NCBI GenBank assembly: GCA_014773175.1
Contig: VXCM01000478.1
Coordinates: 198,501 to 262,500, forward strand
Direction: 5' to 3'
Length of the DNA: 64,000 bases
Source of the DNA: Lucifuga dentata
Taxonomy: Eukaryota > Chordata > Actinopteri > Ophidiiformes > Bythitidae
Shown here: positions 40,255 through 59,779 of the stretch, in pieces
How the letters are laid out: the number at the start of each line of letters is the position of its first letter
How positions within the stretch are numbered: position 1 is the first letter of the stretch
The notes under the pieces: model-generated
What the model was told of the DNA's origin: nothing
What the model saw: only the letters and a program-made list of their open reading frames with translations
Database searches by the model: none
Made by a program: the position numbers and the translations under genes

Positions 40255-41820
40255 TTAAGATCATTTAAGGTGACTAGTGTCATGAATTTCATCTTTTTGT
40301 AGTTAATATTAAAAAGATGGAGCTAACCTCATGAAAGTTCTCTTGCAGAAATGGTACAAATAGTGCAGATTGTAGATTGACACTGATGGCATAAGTAAAT
40401 GAGGACAGATATGATCCAGGTTCACTACGGGAGGCCCTTATTAACAAAGAACCCTTCTTAACAGTGGAGCTTTCTAGTTATTGCTCAAGAAACACGGGAC
40501 ACTTTCTTATAGCCAATAATAAGTTGAATCTTAAGCAGAATCCATCATATGCAGTGAAGTGAAAGGTCAATGCATCACCATAATCTATCACGTGGAAGTC
40601 TGCTCTGGCCTGGAATGAAAACTACTCGAACCCTCGTCCCCATGTATGCCAAGCTAAATCTCCACTTTCTAAAGAAGCATTTGAAAAATTGCCTGCCTGC
40701 CTGCTCCCCACTTTCACAACAAGGGAAAAAAAAAAACTCTTTGCATCTCTGAGACAATTACAAACATCCTGCTTTCCATTTACCACCAACAATTAAACAG
40801 CATGGACGGAGGCTACTTCATAAAGCGACGAGGGGAAGGCGAGGAGAGCCTGAGACAAATGCGAGTGGGATGAAGTAGAATCAACAGTGAGAAAGAGAGA
40901 GGAAGGCTGACAGCACAATTAAGGTTTTTAATTCTCTGCTTGAGTGGGCCGGTCCAGTCTTTATGCTAATTAGGATGCCATGGCTATGTAATAAATCTCT
41001 ATGATCCAGCCTCATTTCCCTTCTGTGTCTCTCTGTCTGTCTTTCACTCACACACACTAGCACAGAAAGTTCACCCATTACTTTTATGGTTACATTCTTG
41101 GACTGGAGCGTTATTTAATAGTTTTGATAAAATTGTTTATTTATTTATTTTATGTAAAATGTTATGCTGCTTGAGCTCCGGAAGGCATAGATTCAATCAT
41201 ACTGTTTGCCGGTCGGCCAAGCATTCGCTGTCTTGGCTCAACGCCTGCACCATTGTAGTTTCTCTCCCTGTTAACTCCCCTTATTAGCGTTTTTCAGGAA
41301 TATGGTTTGCATGTCTTGAGCTGCTGGGCTGTACAGTACACACACATTTAAAGTCACTGATGCAATGAATGCAGAAAATTTTCCCTCATTCTTCCCTCTT
41401 TCTCTCTTATCCCCTCATCTCCATTTGACAGACAAGTCTAATGATAACATCTGCAGTTGGTGAGAAAACAGCACAACAATCCACAGATAATTGGGGGGGC
41501 AAATTCAAAGAGGACTAAGAGACAGAGAGAGATAGGTAAATGGACGACTGCAGGCTGCTGGGTAAAGTACCAGCCCGTAGTTATATTTTCAACCTCATTT
41601 AGATCACAGGGACGTACACTAATCAGTGCTTTTTCTGATGCTTTCCTGCAAAAGTGTCACAAAGCCAATTTACACATAGACTCTATATATAAATAACCCA
41701 CAGTACAGAGTGTATTCATTAAACAAATGAGGGTAAAACCAGGCTCATACAAAACAAGATGATTTTTTTTCTTTTTTACTCAATGAAACACAGTATAGCA
41801 ACATTATTTTCCAGTAATTC

Positions 41821-42195
41821 TCAGCCTTGTTGTGTAACTCTACTGCCAAACATTCTCACTTTCATCAGTTTCTTCTGCTTCTTCCGCACCTTCTCATTGT
41901 TGCTGTCACCGCCAGCCATTTTGTGCCTTGTGAGGGTCAAAATGGCCACCACCCCAACCACTAGGACCAGGTGAATGAGGTAAAGGGCCACATGGAGACA
42001 ATTCAGCAGCAGGGAGACACAGATGGTGATGACACACCAGGGCCAGGCCAGGAGGAGCAGGAGGGCGTGATGGAGACAGCTGAGGACAAGGGCTGGGGAG
42101 GACAGGAGGAGCCTGACCAGTGTGGAGGCCAACCAGGAGTACAGAGACAGAGGAGACAAGAGAAAAGACACAGCTGCTTCGCTCACAGATGCAGC
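41821..42195 (-). CDS. Unrecognised membrane gene, last exon
   Basis: 375 nt including TGA. Acceptor GATTTGCAG ends at 42196. It encodes AASVSEAAVSFLLSPLSLYS followed by the membrane stretches and the basic tail. An internal donor-like AAA|GTGAGA near residue KKLMK could give another C-terminus. Confidence 0.55.
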   Translation of the reverse strand, partial: AASVSEAAVSFLLSPLSLYSWLASTLVRLLLSSPALVLSCLHHALLLLLAWPWCVITICVSLLLNCLHVALYLIHLVLVVGVVAILTLTRHKMAGGDSNNEKVRKKQKKLMKVRMFGSRVTQQG

Positions 42196-42496
42196 CTGCA
42201 AATCAAAAGAGCAAATGTAGAGTGGAGATATTCTGCTTCTGCAATGGAAATAATGATTTTGTTTTTAAAAATGCTATGGCACATGTTGCCTCACTTCCTC
42301 AATCTGTTTACCTCACAGGGTTTTCTTTGCAAGGTATCAGTCATCTGTGCCTTGTGAAGCCCTAAAAAATGATAAATGGACAGATGTATTGGCACACTAA
42401 AGCAGAAATGAAAATTTTAAGTGTGCTTCTCAAGAAATGTAAATTTTACTCACAAAGGCAAAGAAGCACGAGAGCCATGGCCAGTAAAAGCCTCAT
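41821..42496 (-). CDS. Unrecognised small multi-pass membrane protein
   Basis: Three coding exons on the minus strand with agreeing phases: 42496-42454, 42361-42312 and 42195-41821, about 155 residues. I do not recognise the family. The protein opens MRLLLAMALVLLCLW, a signal-anchor-like stretch. A short polar segment ends QRKPCE, then come three or so hydrophobic stretches (SLYSWLASTLVRLLL, HHALLLLLAWPWCVITICVS, LIHLVLVVGVVAILTL). The tail is very basic (EKVRKKQKKLMKVRMFG). Donors GTGAGT (after 42454) and GTAAAC (after 42312) and acceptors TTTTTTAG and TTTGCAG bound the exons. An upstream exon ending at 42596 is open into the first exon but has no ATG, so the start is the weakest call. It lies between the 3' ends of pax5 and melk. 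Confidence 0.55.
42312..42361 (-). CDS. Unrecognised membrane gene, middle exon
   Basis: 50 nt. Acceptor TTTTTTAG ends at 42362 and donor GTAAAC begins at 42311. It encodes WLHKAQMTDTLQRKPCE and converts the phase-1 end of the first exon to phase 0, which is exactly the frame of the long hydrophobic last exon. Confidence 0.5.
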
Positions 42497-42596
42497 TTCC
42501 CTCACACCTTTACACTCGATCCTATAAACAGCAAACATGGGGCTTAAACACACAATTAAAGGATTGTACATTTTAATTTTTTTAACTCTACTCACC
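42454..42596 (-). CDS. Unrecognised membrane gene, 5' exons
   Basis: The exon at 42521-42454 has acceptor TTTATAG and donor GTGAGT; its ATG is at 42496-42494. The exon ending at 42596 has donor GTGAGT; its frame (TSLITVGLPAELTEDQFGSR, then FG) runs into the next exon without a stop, but I found no start for it. It could be 5' UTR or coding. Confidence 0.4.
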
Positions 42597-43748
42597 CAAA
42601 TCTGCTGCCAAATTGGTCTTCTGTCAGCTCAGCAGGAAGTCCCACAGTAATGAGACTTGTGTTTTCACGCTGCTCTAGTCTGCTAAATTTCTCAGCTTGA
42701 ATTTATTAATCCTCTTCTGGAATTGTTGAAGACACATTTGTTTTTCAAACAAGCTCTGACTGAAAAAAAAAAAAAAAAATNAAAAAAAAAAAAAAAAATT
42801 GCACAGCAAGAGTTCAAGGATTGCAGCGCCCCCTGTTTGAATGGAGGGACATGATTTTAACCCACTAACCTCAAGACAACCCAAGAAGTGAGGTATGCGC
42901 CATGTTTTTCATGTTACAAAATCTAAGCTGTACTGTACCAGATGGTTAGTTTAATACCAGATATATACACATAATGGTGTTATTGGGATAGTCTGACTAA
43001 TGGAGAAAAAAGTCTTTCTTATGTATGAGGCAGGCGACAGCTGGCATTTGCTAACACACACACATTTTACACAATTCTGATCCTCCAACCTCAGCCCAGC
43101 AGGAGTATTACCACTACTGGAATAACAAGGAGGATGGGCTCGAGTGAATATTTCACCCCTCTAACTCCAACCTTCACCCCAGTCTTAAATTACCATCCCA
43201 CCCTCCACGTCTCTCAAACACCATTAAGGTTAAACCTCCTTATCGTCGCTTCAACCCACCATTACCCTTCTCCTCCCTGCTGAGATGCCAAGGAGAACCT
43301 GCCACAAATAACTGATGATCACCTACAACACTGTCATGATTAAGTGGCGTCTTCTCAGAGGAGAGGAGAGGAGAGGATAGGAGAGGAGAGGGCTCTTCCT
43401 GTTTTATTCCATTTAGATGTTGCAGACAGCCCTTCACAGCAGTCATTATCCATGACATACTACCTAACGATCGTCTTTATTTAGTCAGTCAGTCATTACG
43501 ATCATGTCCCTACAGCAATATCTGCCATAACAATGATCATCCAGCATTTTAAGCATCAAAGCTCATTCATTAACCTTCATTGTGGTTTTCAGAATTAGCT
43601 CAAGCATTAGTTTCCAATCATAAAACATGCAAAGCTTTGCCTGAAATATGTGCACTATTTTTGTGTGTATGACATACTTTTTTTTTTTTTTTTTTTNTTT
43701 TTTTTTTTTTTTTTTTACTGAAAATGAAACAGTAAACAGTACATTTAA

Positions 43749-44338
43749 AGGACCATACAACCCATTTTGCATGTTTGAGCCTAATATATTCAATTTTCTA
43801 CATGTAAGATTACTGACAATCATTTCCTACAGCGTAGTACTGGAACAGCGCATTAAAAATTCTTCCTACCTTCCAGACCACCATTGGTTTTAGTTCATTC
43901 TGGTATGCTATTAAAATCAACTTGAAACGTTCTTGGGATAGGTAATCCATCATTGTGAACAAGTGTATTCAGGGTTTTTTTAGAAGTTTCATAATTTTAG
44001 CATTTAAACACAATAAAAAGCATGGAGTGAATGTATGTCTCCACCAGACATACATTGGGAATATAGTCCCAAAAGAAGACTTGCATTTATCAAAAAAATT
44101 AAATGACTGTGGTTTTATAAAGCTGCATAACTATTAGCAGGTGAAACATCAATTTTTAAGGTAGGTGTAGGTGCATCACTTGAATATTTGATTTTTAAAG
44201 ATTAAAAGGTTTTGCAAAATACCAGGAAAGCTGAAATATGGTTTTATCCTTTGGGAAATGATTGTCAGTAACCTTAGGTGTATGGAAATTGAATACTGTA
44301 TATTAGTCTCAAACATGCAAAATGGGCGGTATAGTCCT
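43749..44338. mobile_element. Best-preserved TTAA-flanked (piggyBac-like) MITE
   Basis: The left terminus AGGACCATACAACCCATTTT mirrors the right terminus, whose reverse complement reads AGGACTATACCGCCCATTTT. Similarity continues through TGCATGTTTGAG and CTAATAT. TTAA lies directly outside each end (43745-43748 and 44339-44342), the target duplicated by piggyBac-type elements. No transposase is present; the class is inferred from the TTAA flanks. Confidence 0.7.
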
Positions 44339-44934
44339 TTAAACTATCCAACATTGTGACTGAGGAGCTTCAGACACATGGTGGCTGTGGTGGTGAAACA
44401 TCTGACATCTTTCTCTTCTCATGTTTTTTTTACTGATGGAACCACTGCTTAATTATCACTGACATACCTAAATTCACTTTAATCCTTTATCTTCATAGAG
44501 TCAGAATAATCGGCCATGTCCCATTCACCTCAAACCATTTATTTTGTTCTTTTGCCAAGGTCAGACAGACAATGAAAACCATAAAAGCACCAACAGATGA
44601 GAAATAAAATCTGACACTTAATATAAACATGTAAAAAAGACATGGCAAACAAATGTAAACACGTAAATAAAAAACAGTAACAGTAAATTAATAATGCTCT
44701 GCATCTTTATGTTATTCAATGAAGCTCAACACCTACTGGCGAGAATAAGAAATGGAGGTATATTAATGAGCATCTAGAAGTTATATTGTAAGTACGATTA
44801 CGTTTCATATGCACATACATTGCTAACCAATTCATCCCAGGAGAATGACAGAGATCCTGTTCAACATGAAGAACAAGAAAACAGATTTGTTGTACAGATC
44901 CAGAGCCAGTGTTGATAGATTTGATGAATTTTAC

Positions 44935-44940
44935 TTTATT
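44935..44940 (-). terminator. melk: Candidate melk polyadenylation signal
   Basis: AATAAA on the minus strand about 200 nt past the melk stop. It is the nearest canonical hexamer I noticed. Confidence 0.35.
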
Positions 44941-45140
44941 TTATTTTACTGACCTCAGTACAATTAAAAAAAATAAGATAAAAATGAAATGATCACTAAT
45001 GTGCAGAGTTTCTAACCTATGCGAGTCTCCACCTGTCCTTCATCAATCAGTTTCCTTCATCCTACATACAAATGGCAGTTGTCCAAAGACTCTGGACAGG
45101 AAGTGACGTCCTAATCAGGAAAGTGCTGAACCAGTGAGCT

Positions 45141-53077
<7,937 letters not shown>

Positions 53078-53374
53078 CCTCCTACTCCAGCTACAAACCT
53101 CCTTGAAGAAATAGACAGGCAGCTTAGCACAACTTAGCATAGCACAGGCAGAACAGTTAAACACACAACCCACTAAAACAGGGTGCTAACCTAGAAAACA
53201 CACAATTCCCTTCATGTTAAACATGATATCTCATCTGATAATAGCAAAACCAGCTAACGCCGAGAGGTAACGCCGTAAGTTAGCCAAACAAAGATACCGA
53301 AAACAGTCGCTAAAACCACCAAAAGTAATAAACCAGTAACGTAATTATGAAGCTTCTCGACACTACGAACTTAC

Positions 53375-53560
53375 CTTGAAATGTATAAATAAGAGGAGGG
53401 TGAGAAACTGAAACGTGTTAAAAAAATAAAAACTATGCCTCTGGGAAAACAAACTTATGGCAGAAATGGTCGTTACAGAAGTTTGAATTTCCCACATCAA
53501 CGTTGACCGCACTTCCTGCTTCCGGGCTGCGTCATGCACCCCTATTGGTGAGCAACAGTA
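53375..53560 (-). promoter_or_regulatory. melk: melk promoter and non-coding first exon
   Basis: A donor (CAAG|GTAAGT) at 53375-53374 ends a probable 5' UTR exon spliced to an acceptor near 53103. Upstream on the minus strand are a CCAAT box (ATTGG on + at 53544-53548) and a CHR-like TTTGAA (53482-53487) beside TTTCCCAC. Such elements are typical of cell-cycle genes including MELK, but their use here is inferred. Confidence 0.45.
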
Positions 53561-54063
53561 CTGCAACAATATTCAAGATTTTCTATTGTACATATTGACT
53601 TTGAAATAATTTTCGTGTGTGCAAGTACACACATTCATTAAGTTGATTGTTAAAATTAGAAAAAGTTAAAATGACTATAAAAGACTGACTTAAAGTTTTG
53701 CTTTTGATCGCTTTTAATTACAATGAAATGTACGTAAAAGGTCAACCTGCCTGAGAAATTTATTTTAGATCACCTTGTAGAATAATACTTTATATGGTCA
53801 ACATTAGACTACGAGAGACACTACAAAAATTACTGATGGAGTGTGTTAGTGAAAGTTTATTTATTTATTTATTTGGGTTTATAGGTTTTTGATTTATTTT
53901 AGCCTTCCCCTGCAAAGACTTTGGTAATTAATTTCTCAGTCTTGCGGTGGACCTGTATTGACATGGTAAAAACTTCTCTGAAAGTTAGTGTTTAGTTGTG
54001 TGGTGACTGACCTGGAAATATTCTTTCATGTGCATTCATGGACACACACACACACACACACAC

Positions 54064-54064
<1 letters not shown>

Positions 54065-54124
<60 letters not shown>
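54065..54124. repeat. (GATA)15 microsatellite
   Basis: Fifteen perfect GATA units preceded by (CA)n. Confidence 0.97.
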
Positions 54125-54417
54125 TACATATACATATACATACATAACCTGTGGGTAAAAAGTGTTTGTTGAACTTTGTAAAGCATTTCTTGACCCTATA
54201 GGTATGTGGTTGCTATAGCTGACCACAGAGAGCCGTGTTTATGGTGTCAGAATTTGTGTGCCTTCACCTGCACACTCTCCAGCCTGTAATTAAGGAAAGG
54301 TGAGACGTGAGCACAGAGGCCACTGATAATGTTTTAACAGACCACTACTTGTCATCTAGAATCACTATATACAATAACTCTCACTGTCACAGTTGTTGCA
54401 CTTTAAATGCCACAGTA

Positions 54418-54464
<47 letters not shown>

Positions 54465-55831
54465 ACGCTTCTGCATCATCTGCTGTGGTTATAGACATCT
54501 GGCTGCACTTGTTCTGTGACAATCAGAGACAGATCATCTCTAAGCAAAAGAGGAAAAAGACATTTAATGTTACAAAACAGACATGCAGTCATTGAAGCAG
54601 TGAAAATATTAAATTCTTAACAGAGCTACTCAGCCAGTATGGACAGATGGCCACAGTGGAATTTCGGTGATTGATCATTGGTTCTCCAGTATTTCTCATG
54701 GTTGTTAGGGAAGAAGCTGGTCGTTTGGGAAGTAACTGGTGGTTAGGGGATGTCCAGGTGTCAGTAAGATGACAGAACCCCTCATTTAGTTTCTGGGGCA
54801 GCTGTCCAGACCTGGACAGATAGACATCAAACAACCCACAGCTGGAGAAAAACAGACAGGAAGGGAGAAGAGAAATGGAGAGAAGAAAATTAAAAAAGAG
54901 AGGAGGGGGGAGCATTCCGTGTTGCTCTGAATTTGCATCTACTGTGTTGTTCACTATAGATGCAAAGGTTTTTCCCATGTGGTCAGTTAGGACACACACA
55001 CACATAAGAACTCCTTTACTCCTTATTCTATAAGAATCAATCAGTAAGGGTCTTTAATTTCCAAACCTCATGAGATCATAATTGTACTGCACATTTAATG
55101 TACTGTAACATCAGTGGTGAAATCATAATCCAATGGCTGGTTCCCTTTATGCCTCTTTATTAGGTACAACTCATGAGAAACTTTTTTTTTTTTTTTTTTN
55201 TTTTTTTTTTTTTTTTGGCTTTTTTTTTTTAAGTATATGTAATGTTGTAATGTTTTTGAGGGAAAATTCTGATACAGTCAATGGTTTTAACAGACCATGC
55301 AAGCCTTCCATGGCCAGAGCCAGACTGGGTTTGTGTGAAGGTTTGCCAACTAGTTTTGGATATTACAAGATTTAAGTACTGAATTATAGTAGTCTGACAT
55401 ACTCAAAATTGTGTGTGTATGTTTGTGTTTGTGTTTAGGAGCCACTTCCAGCCACTCTCAGGGGTTCACAATGTGTATGTATAATCAGACATGGCAGCTA
55501 TTAAGCTGTCACAGTGGAAAATAGACATTCCAGTGCTATCTGTGCCTGTCTTGTTCAAAATTCTATTCCCAAACAGACTTTAGGAAGCTCCCAGCTTGCT
55601 TGTGTTGTAACTCGGGGAGTCACTTCAGAGGATCGGCATCTTGAATCTGGCTATGTGCCAGACAAGGAAAGGGGGAGAGAGAAAGAGAGAGAGAGAGAGA
55701 GAAAATCATGTGTATATTTATTGTGTCTTGAATATGTGAGTGTGTGTAAGTTTGTGAAAACTTTCCTGTTTCTTGTGACTGTTATGTGTCTGGGGTCACA
55801 GAGCCAAACTATCACACTGAAACAGACACAA

Positions 55832-55864
<33 letters not shown>

Positions 55865-57138
55865 GGCAGGCAGAGGAAAGACACACTGCTGCCAGCTCTC
55901 TTCATGCTGCTTCCAAAGTCCTTACACAACTTTATGACTTTTTTAACGATCTCAGGCCGCTTGTCTCTCTCACTCAAGCTGCTGTCACGGTTAACTGATC
56001 CATTCACTAATCATAGGTGACATCATTCCTGCTACCTCATAGCCCTTTATCCACACACATGAGCCATCTATCCATGTGCAGTGCACTCACAAACACAAGC
56101 ATATGTGCACAGGTTGTTAGAGGTCATGAAATTTTGACATTTTCAGTCAGAGATTTCACACCAATGTTGTGAACAGCTGCAATGTCGATCAACTAGTAAT
56201 CCAATCAAAGAAATGCTTAGATTTAATTTTTTTGAAGTTTCTGTTACTTAATTACACTACATGCACATAATAGGTAGGAAAAATGGAAAAACACATTATT
56301 TCTGTTTCGTCTTTCAAACTTCCACACTTTCACTGTGCATAAAGCAATAATCTACTGTAAAGTGTAAGTTATTTTTGATATTTACAACTTTCGCCTTTCT
56401 TCACTCTCCAACTCAAAACAGTGGAAAGTTAAAGAGCCAGGCCAGATATGCTACATTGTGTGTTTGCAAGGATAAAACAGAACTTTGCCCATAAATAAAA
56501 CATTCAGGGAGAGGAATATATTGCACCCATATGTGTTTAAACTTTTCCAAATCATTTATGTCCATGCATTACCTCGCTGGATGAAGCTTTGAGAGTGTGG
56601 TACAGTGGGGTTTTGATTCCATGCCAGTGGATTTACTGTAATTTTCTGAATTAATCGGATTGTTCCCGATATGGCATGACAGTGAAATGAATCATAAAGT
56701 GGGCATCCTTTGAGTCTGAATCAGTGGTGAAATGATAGTGAATCACTGGTGCATATTGTTCCTTCATAGATTTGTTGTTACTGCAGACTGAATGATGTTA
56801 CATATTTTTTTACACATTTCTTCAACCTTTTCTGTGGCATAATTTTGTATATCATATTATATTATTTTCACATTATTCAGTCCAGTGCCTGCTTCTAGTG
56901 TATCAGCTTTGTACTTTATTTATACTCCCGTTTATTTTCTTCCTCATCAGTACAATGACAAAGGAATTTAGGATAAGAAAGACTTTTAAAATGGGAAAAC
57001 AGGAAGAAAGTGAATTCAGAGGAACACCAAAAGGGATGTGAGTCCAAAGCCCTCACCATCTGGTGTGATGATTTAGGCAGAGAGATATTGGTCTTGGATA
57101 AGCTTTAAGACACACCACAGGAGCCTGTCCTCATGCCA

Positions 57139-57146
57139 TATATAAA
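57139..57146 (+). promoter_or_regulatory. Possible TATA box upstream of the ADAMTS-like gene
   Basis: TATATAAA about 280 nt before the start codon, followed by a (CA)n tract. The coding exon has its own acceptor (57412-57421), so a 5' UTR exon between the two is plausible. Inferred only. Confidence 0.2.
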
Positions 57147-57154
57147 CACACACN

Positions 57155-57191
<37 letters not shown>

Positions 57192-57428
57192 CACTTAGGT
57201 GCAAAATGGGTGCGTTCTTTGTTTGGGAAAGTTTTTAAAAAATCATCTATGGTTCTCAGACACTTTCTCTCAGCACTTATCCTTACATCCCTCCCAAAAA
57301 ACATTCTCTTTTTTCCTCCCACCCCTCAATCCAACCCCACCTCACAAACACACACTTCCCTGTTAAACACGAACACACGTACTCTTCTGTGTGGGTGTTT
57401 GAGAGCGTCCTTCTCCCTCAGTCTCTCC

Positions 57429-57572
57429 ATGGCTGGGTTGCGGCAGCAGCTCTGGCTCCTACAGCAGGGTCAAGCTCTGGCTCTCCTTCAGCTGACCCTA
57501 CATCTCTGCCTTCTTGACCCAACCTCCAGTGATCTTACCTTGGATACCAAAGCCAGCCAACACCCTCTAGAG
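57429..57572 (+). CDS. ADAMTS-like exon with start codon and signal peptide
   Basis: 48 codons from ATG 57429. Begins MAGLRQQLWLLQQGQALALL, then QLTLHLCLLD, a plausible if weak signal peptide. An acceptor-like ccttctccctcag ends at 57421, so the exon probably starts at 57422 with 7 nt of 5' UTR. Donor gtaaga at 57573, phase 0. Confidence 0.7.
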
Positions 57573-58513
57573 GTAAGACATCCACGTGGGCATTAAAAAA
57601 GCCATTATATACATATAACATGCATGCTTCTCGTTTCACTGCATATGTATGCTACAAGATTAATGTTAGCATCATATATAAATTATGAAATATGGTATTT
57701 TGTTGCATGTTAAAATAACATAGGTATATATGAATGATCACGCGTTGTTTTGTTGTGCCCTCATGTTGTGAATCATGAAATAAATCACATTACTGTAATG
57801 TACTTAACTTTAGCTTATTTGATTTTGTTGTTTATATCACAATCTGGCAAAGAGGAAGTTACTGCACATAGCAGACCATCAGCTTGTTTTAAGGTTAGCT
57901 CTGCCTTTGTCACTCTGCCTAGCTAATGAATAACAGTTCATATGAAGCTATATCAGATTGTAAATATGACATCAAAAGAGGAGAATGAGAGAAGTCCATT
58001 ACAGAGACATGACATGAAAACAGAAGAGGTAAACTCATTTGGGAAATGGAGACCTGTACAGAGAGTGTGCAATGGATTGGAGAGAAGGGCCAGAGAGGTT
58101 CCCAACTCAAACCAACTGTTGGGCTGGACTGAGTGAGCCATGAGATTTCCAGAGGGGAGAGAGGGAGAGAGCTGGAGAATGATGGATGAGTGAAAACGAG
58201 AGGGAAAGACAGCAACATGATCCAGTGGAACTTATAATTACACTGTTGAATCAGCCTGTGTTGGTGAAATTGTGATACTGTGTCAACAAGTGAATGTGTG
58301 CATGCAAATGTATGGGGACATACTGTATATGAGGCTTTGAATGCATTTAAATGCGTGAATATGTGTGTTTGCAGGGATTTGAGGTGGTGAAGGGGAATTT
58401 CTCTCAGTCATTCCTCAGCGTTGGCTACCATAAGATAATAGAGATTCCAGCAGGAGCACAAAACATCACCATCAGGGAGACCACAAAGAGCCGAAACTAC
58501 CTGGGTACACACA

Positions 58514-58546
<33 letters not shown>

Positions 58547-59748
58547 CAGAATTCACACATAAATCCATTATGAGTGGTGACGCATTTGTAGTAGAATAAC
58601 AGATGACTTTTCCTGCAGCTCTGAAGACCAAAAATGGTGTCTCCATCATCAATGGTAACTGGGTGATTGACAGGCCTGGGATCTACTTTGCTGTGGGAAC
58701 TCAGCTGATGTACCGGCGGCCCAATGAGATCCGTTCTCGCAGCGGAGAGTCAATCACTGCAGCCGGGCCGCTGACAGAGGACGTGCACGTTTATGTGAGA
58801 TACAAACTGGCAAATGCAAAAAAATACTGGCAACAGTTACTACACCCTTGCATCCATCCATCCATCCATTCTCTCTCTCTCTCTCTCCTACAGTTGATCT
58901 ACCAGCAACCACATCCCAGTGTATACTATGAATACAGTGAGCCCTCACAAAACATATACCCTAGTCCTGAGCCAGACACACCTTTTGATATCCTGTCTCT
59001 GGGTGAGTGCACTGCACACACAACCACACATCAGTACAAAAGTACACACACACACAGACACAAAGTGACACAACCGCAAAGTCATTTTCTCATACCAAAT
59101 ATGCTGCCAGGGTGTGTGACACATAACAGATGCCTCCCTCTGGTGTCTGTCTGTCTACTGTGTGTGTGTGTGTATATTCAGTTCAGATCAGTGTAACAGC
59201 ATTGTGATCTGACCCAAATCTTTCAAATATGAACTGTTCTTCTGAAAATTTAGATAATTTAGAATTTAGATAACATTTGATAAAAGGGTCCATTTAATGT
59301 AATTAGTTAATATTTAACTCATAACATTTTTTACTTGATTTGTGATAACAAATAATAGGAAAAGGTTAAAAGATTGACAAACAAGAAAACAATATTCTTC
59401 ACACAATATATTTTATTTTACTAAATTCTTCATTCCACCCGTTACCATTATCTCTCTTCTATCTTGCTGTCTTTCTTCTTAGTTGAGACATTCAACCCAG
59501 ACGAGCACCTGAACAACAGCGACAGCATCGGCAGTAACATTATCAAAGAGAAGCCTCATCCTAACCATGTTCCCTCTGACCCTGCTGTGAACTCTGACCT
59601 CCAGCCCACCTACACCTGGGCAGAGACTGGGCACACAACCTGTAGCACCACCTGTGGCAGTGGTGAGGCAACAATCACCATCACACACACACACACACAC
59701 ACACACAGAGTNCACCACCTGTGGCAGTGGTGAGGCAACAATCACCAT

Positions 59749-59779
<31 letters not shown>

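Larger units (their letters stand above)
33381..41820. other. Intergenic region between pax5 and the small membrane-protein gene
   Basis: No protein gene recognised. Contents: the 54-N gap, a candidate conserved block at 34.9 kb, a dispersed fish repeat at 35.2-35.9 kb, (CA)n at 36.26 kb, a duplicated (GA)n join at 36.94 kb, polyA at 37.28 kb, a Tc1-type MITE at 37.6 kb, exon-like blocks on the minus strand at 39.16-39.59 kb and a TTAA MITE at 39.9 kb. The remainder is AT-rich unique sequence. Confidence 0.6.
42600..45140. other. Intergenic region before melk 3' end
   Basis: Contains polyA/N joins at 42781 and 43697, a (GGAGA)n patch at 43360-43392 and the 590-bp TTAA MITE. The rest is AT-rich with no recognisable gene. 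Confidence 0.6.
53561..57421. other. Intergenic region between melk and the ADAMTS-like gene
   Basis: Divergent intergenic stretch. Contains (GATA)15 at 54065-54124, (CT)n at 54421-54461, a polyT/N join at 55200, a GACA repeat near 55835-55865 and (CA)n with an N at 57148-57189. No coding exon for a TSP1 or cysteine-rich domain was found. Confidence 0.6.

Noticed and set aside
42195..42496. Direct splice from 42454 to 42195 in the membrane-protein gene
   Set aside because: It gives a Cys/Pro/Ser-rich frame without family features, while including the 50-nt exon 42361-42312 joins the long hydrophobic frame cleanly.
54065..54124. GATA array as a CRISPR-like or regulatory GATA-factor cluster
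   Set aside because: Plain tetranucleotide microsatellite with no spacers; no evidence of binding function.
57942..58218. Open frames on both strands in ADAMTS-like intron 1
   Set aside because: No acceptor-donor pair bounding them and no similarity to TSP1 or cysteine-rich domains.
59646..59778. Real tandem duplication of an exon end with its donor
   Set aside because: Exact 66-bp identity across a single N, matching nine similar joins in the window; assembly artefact is simpler.
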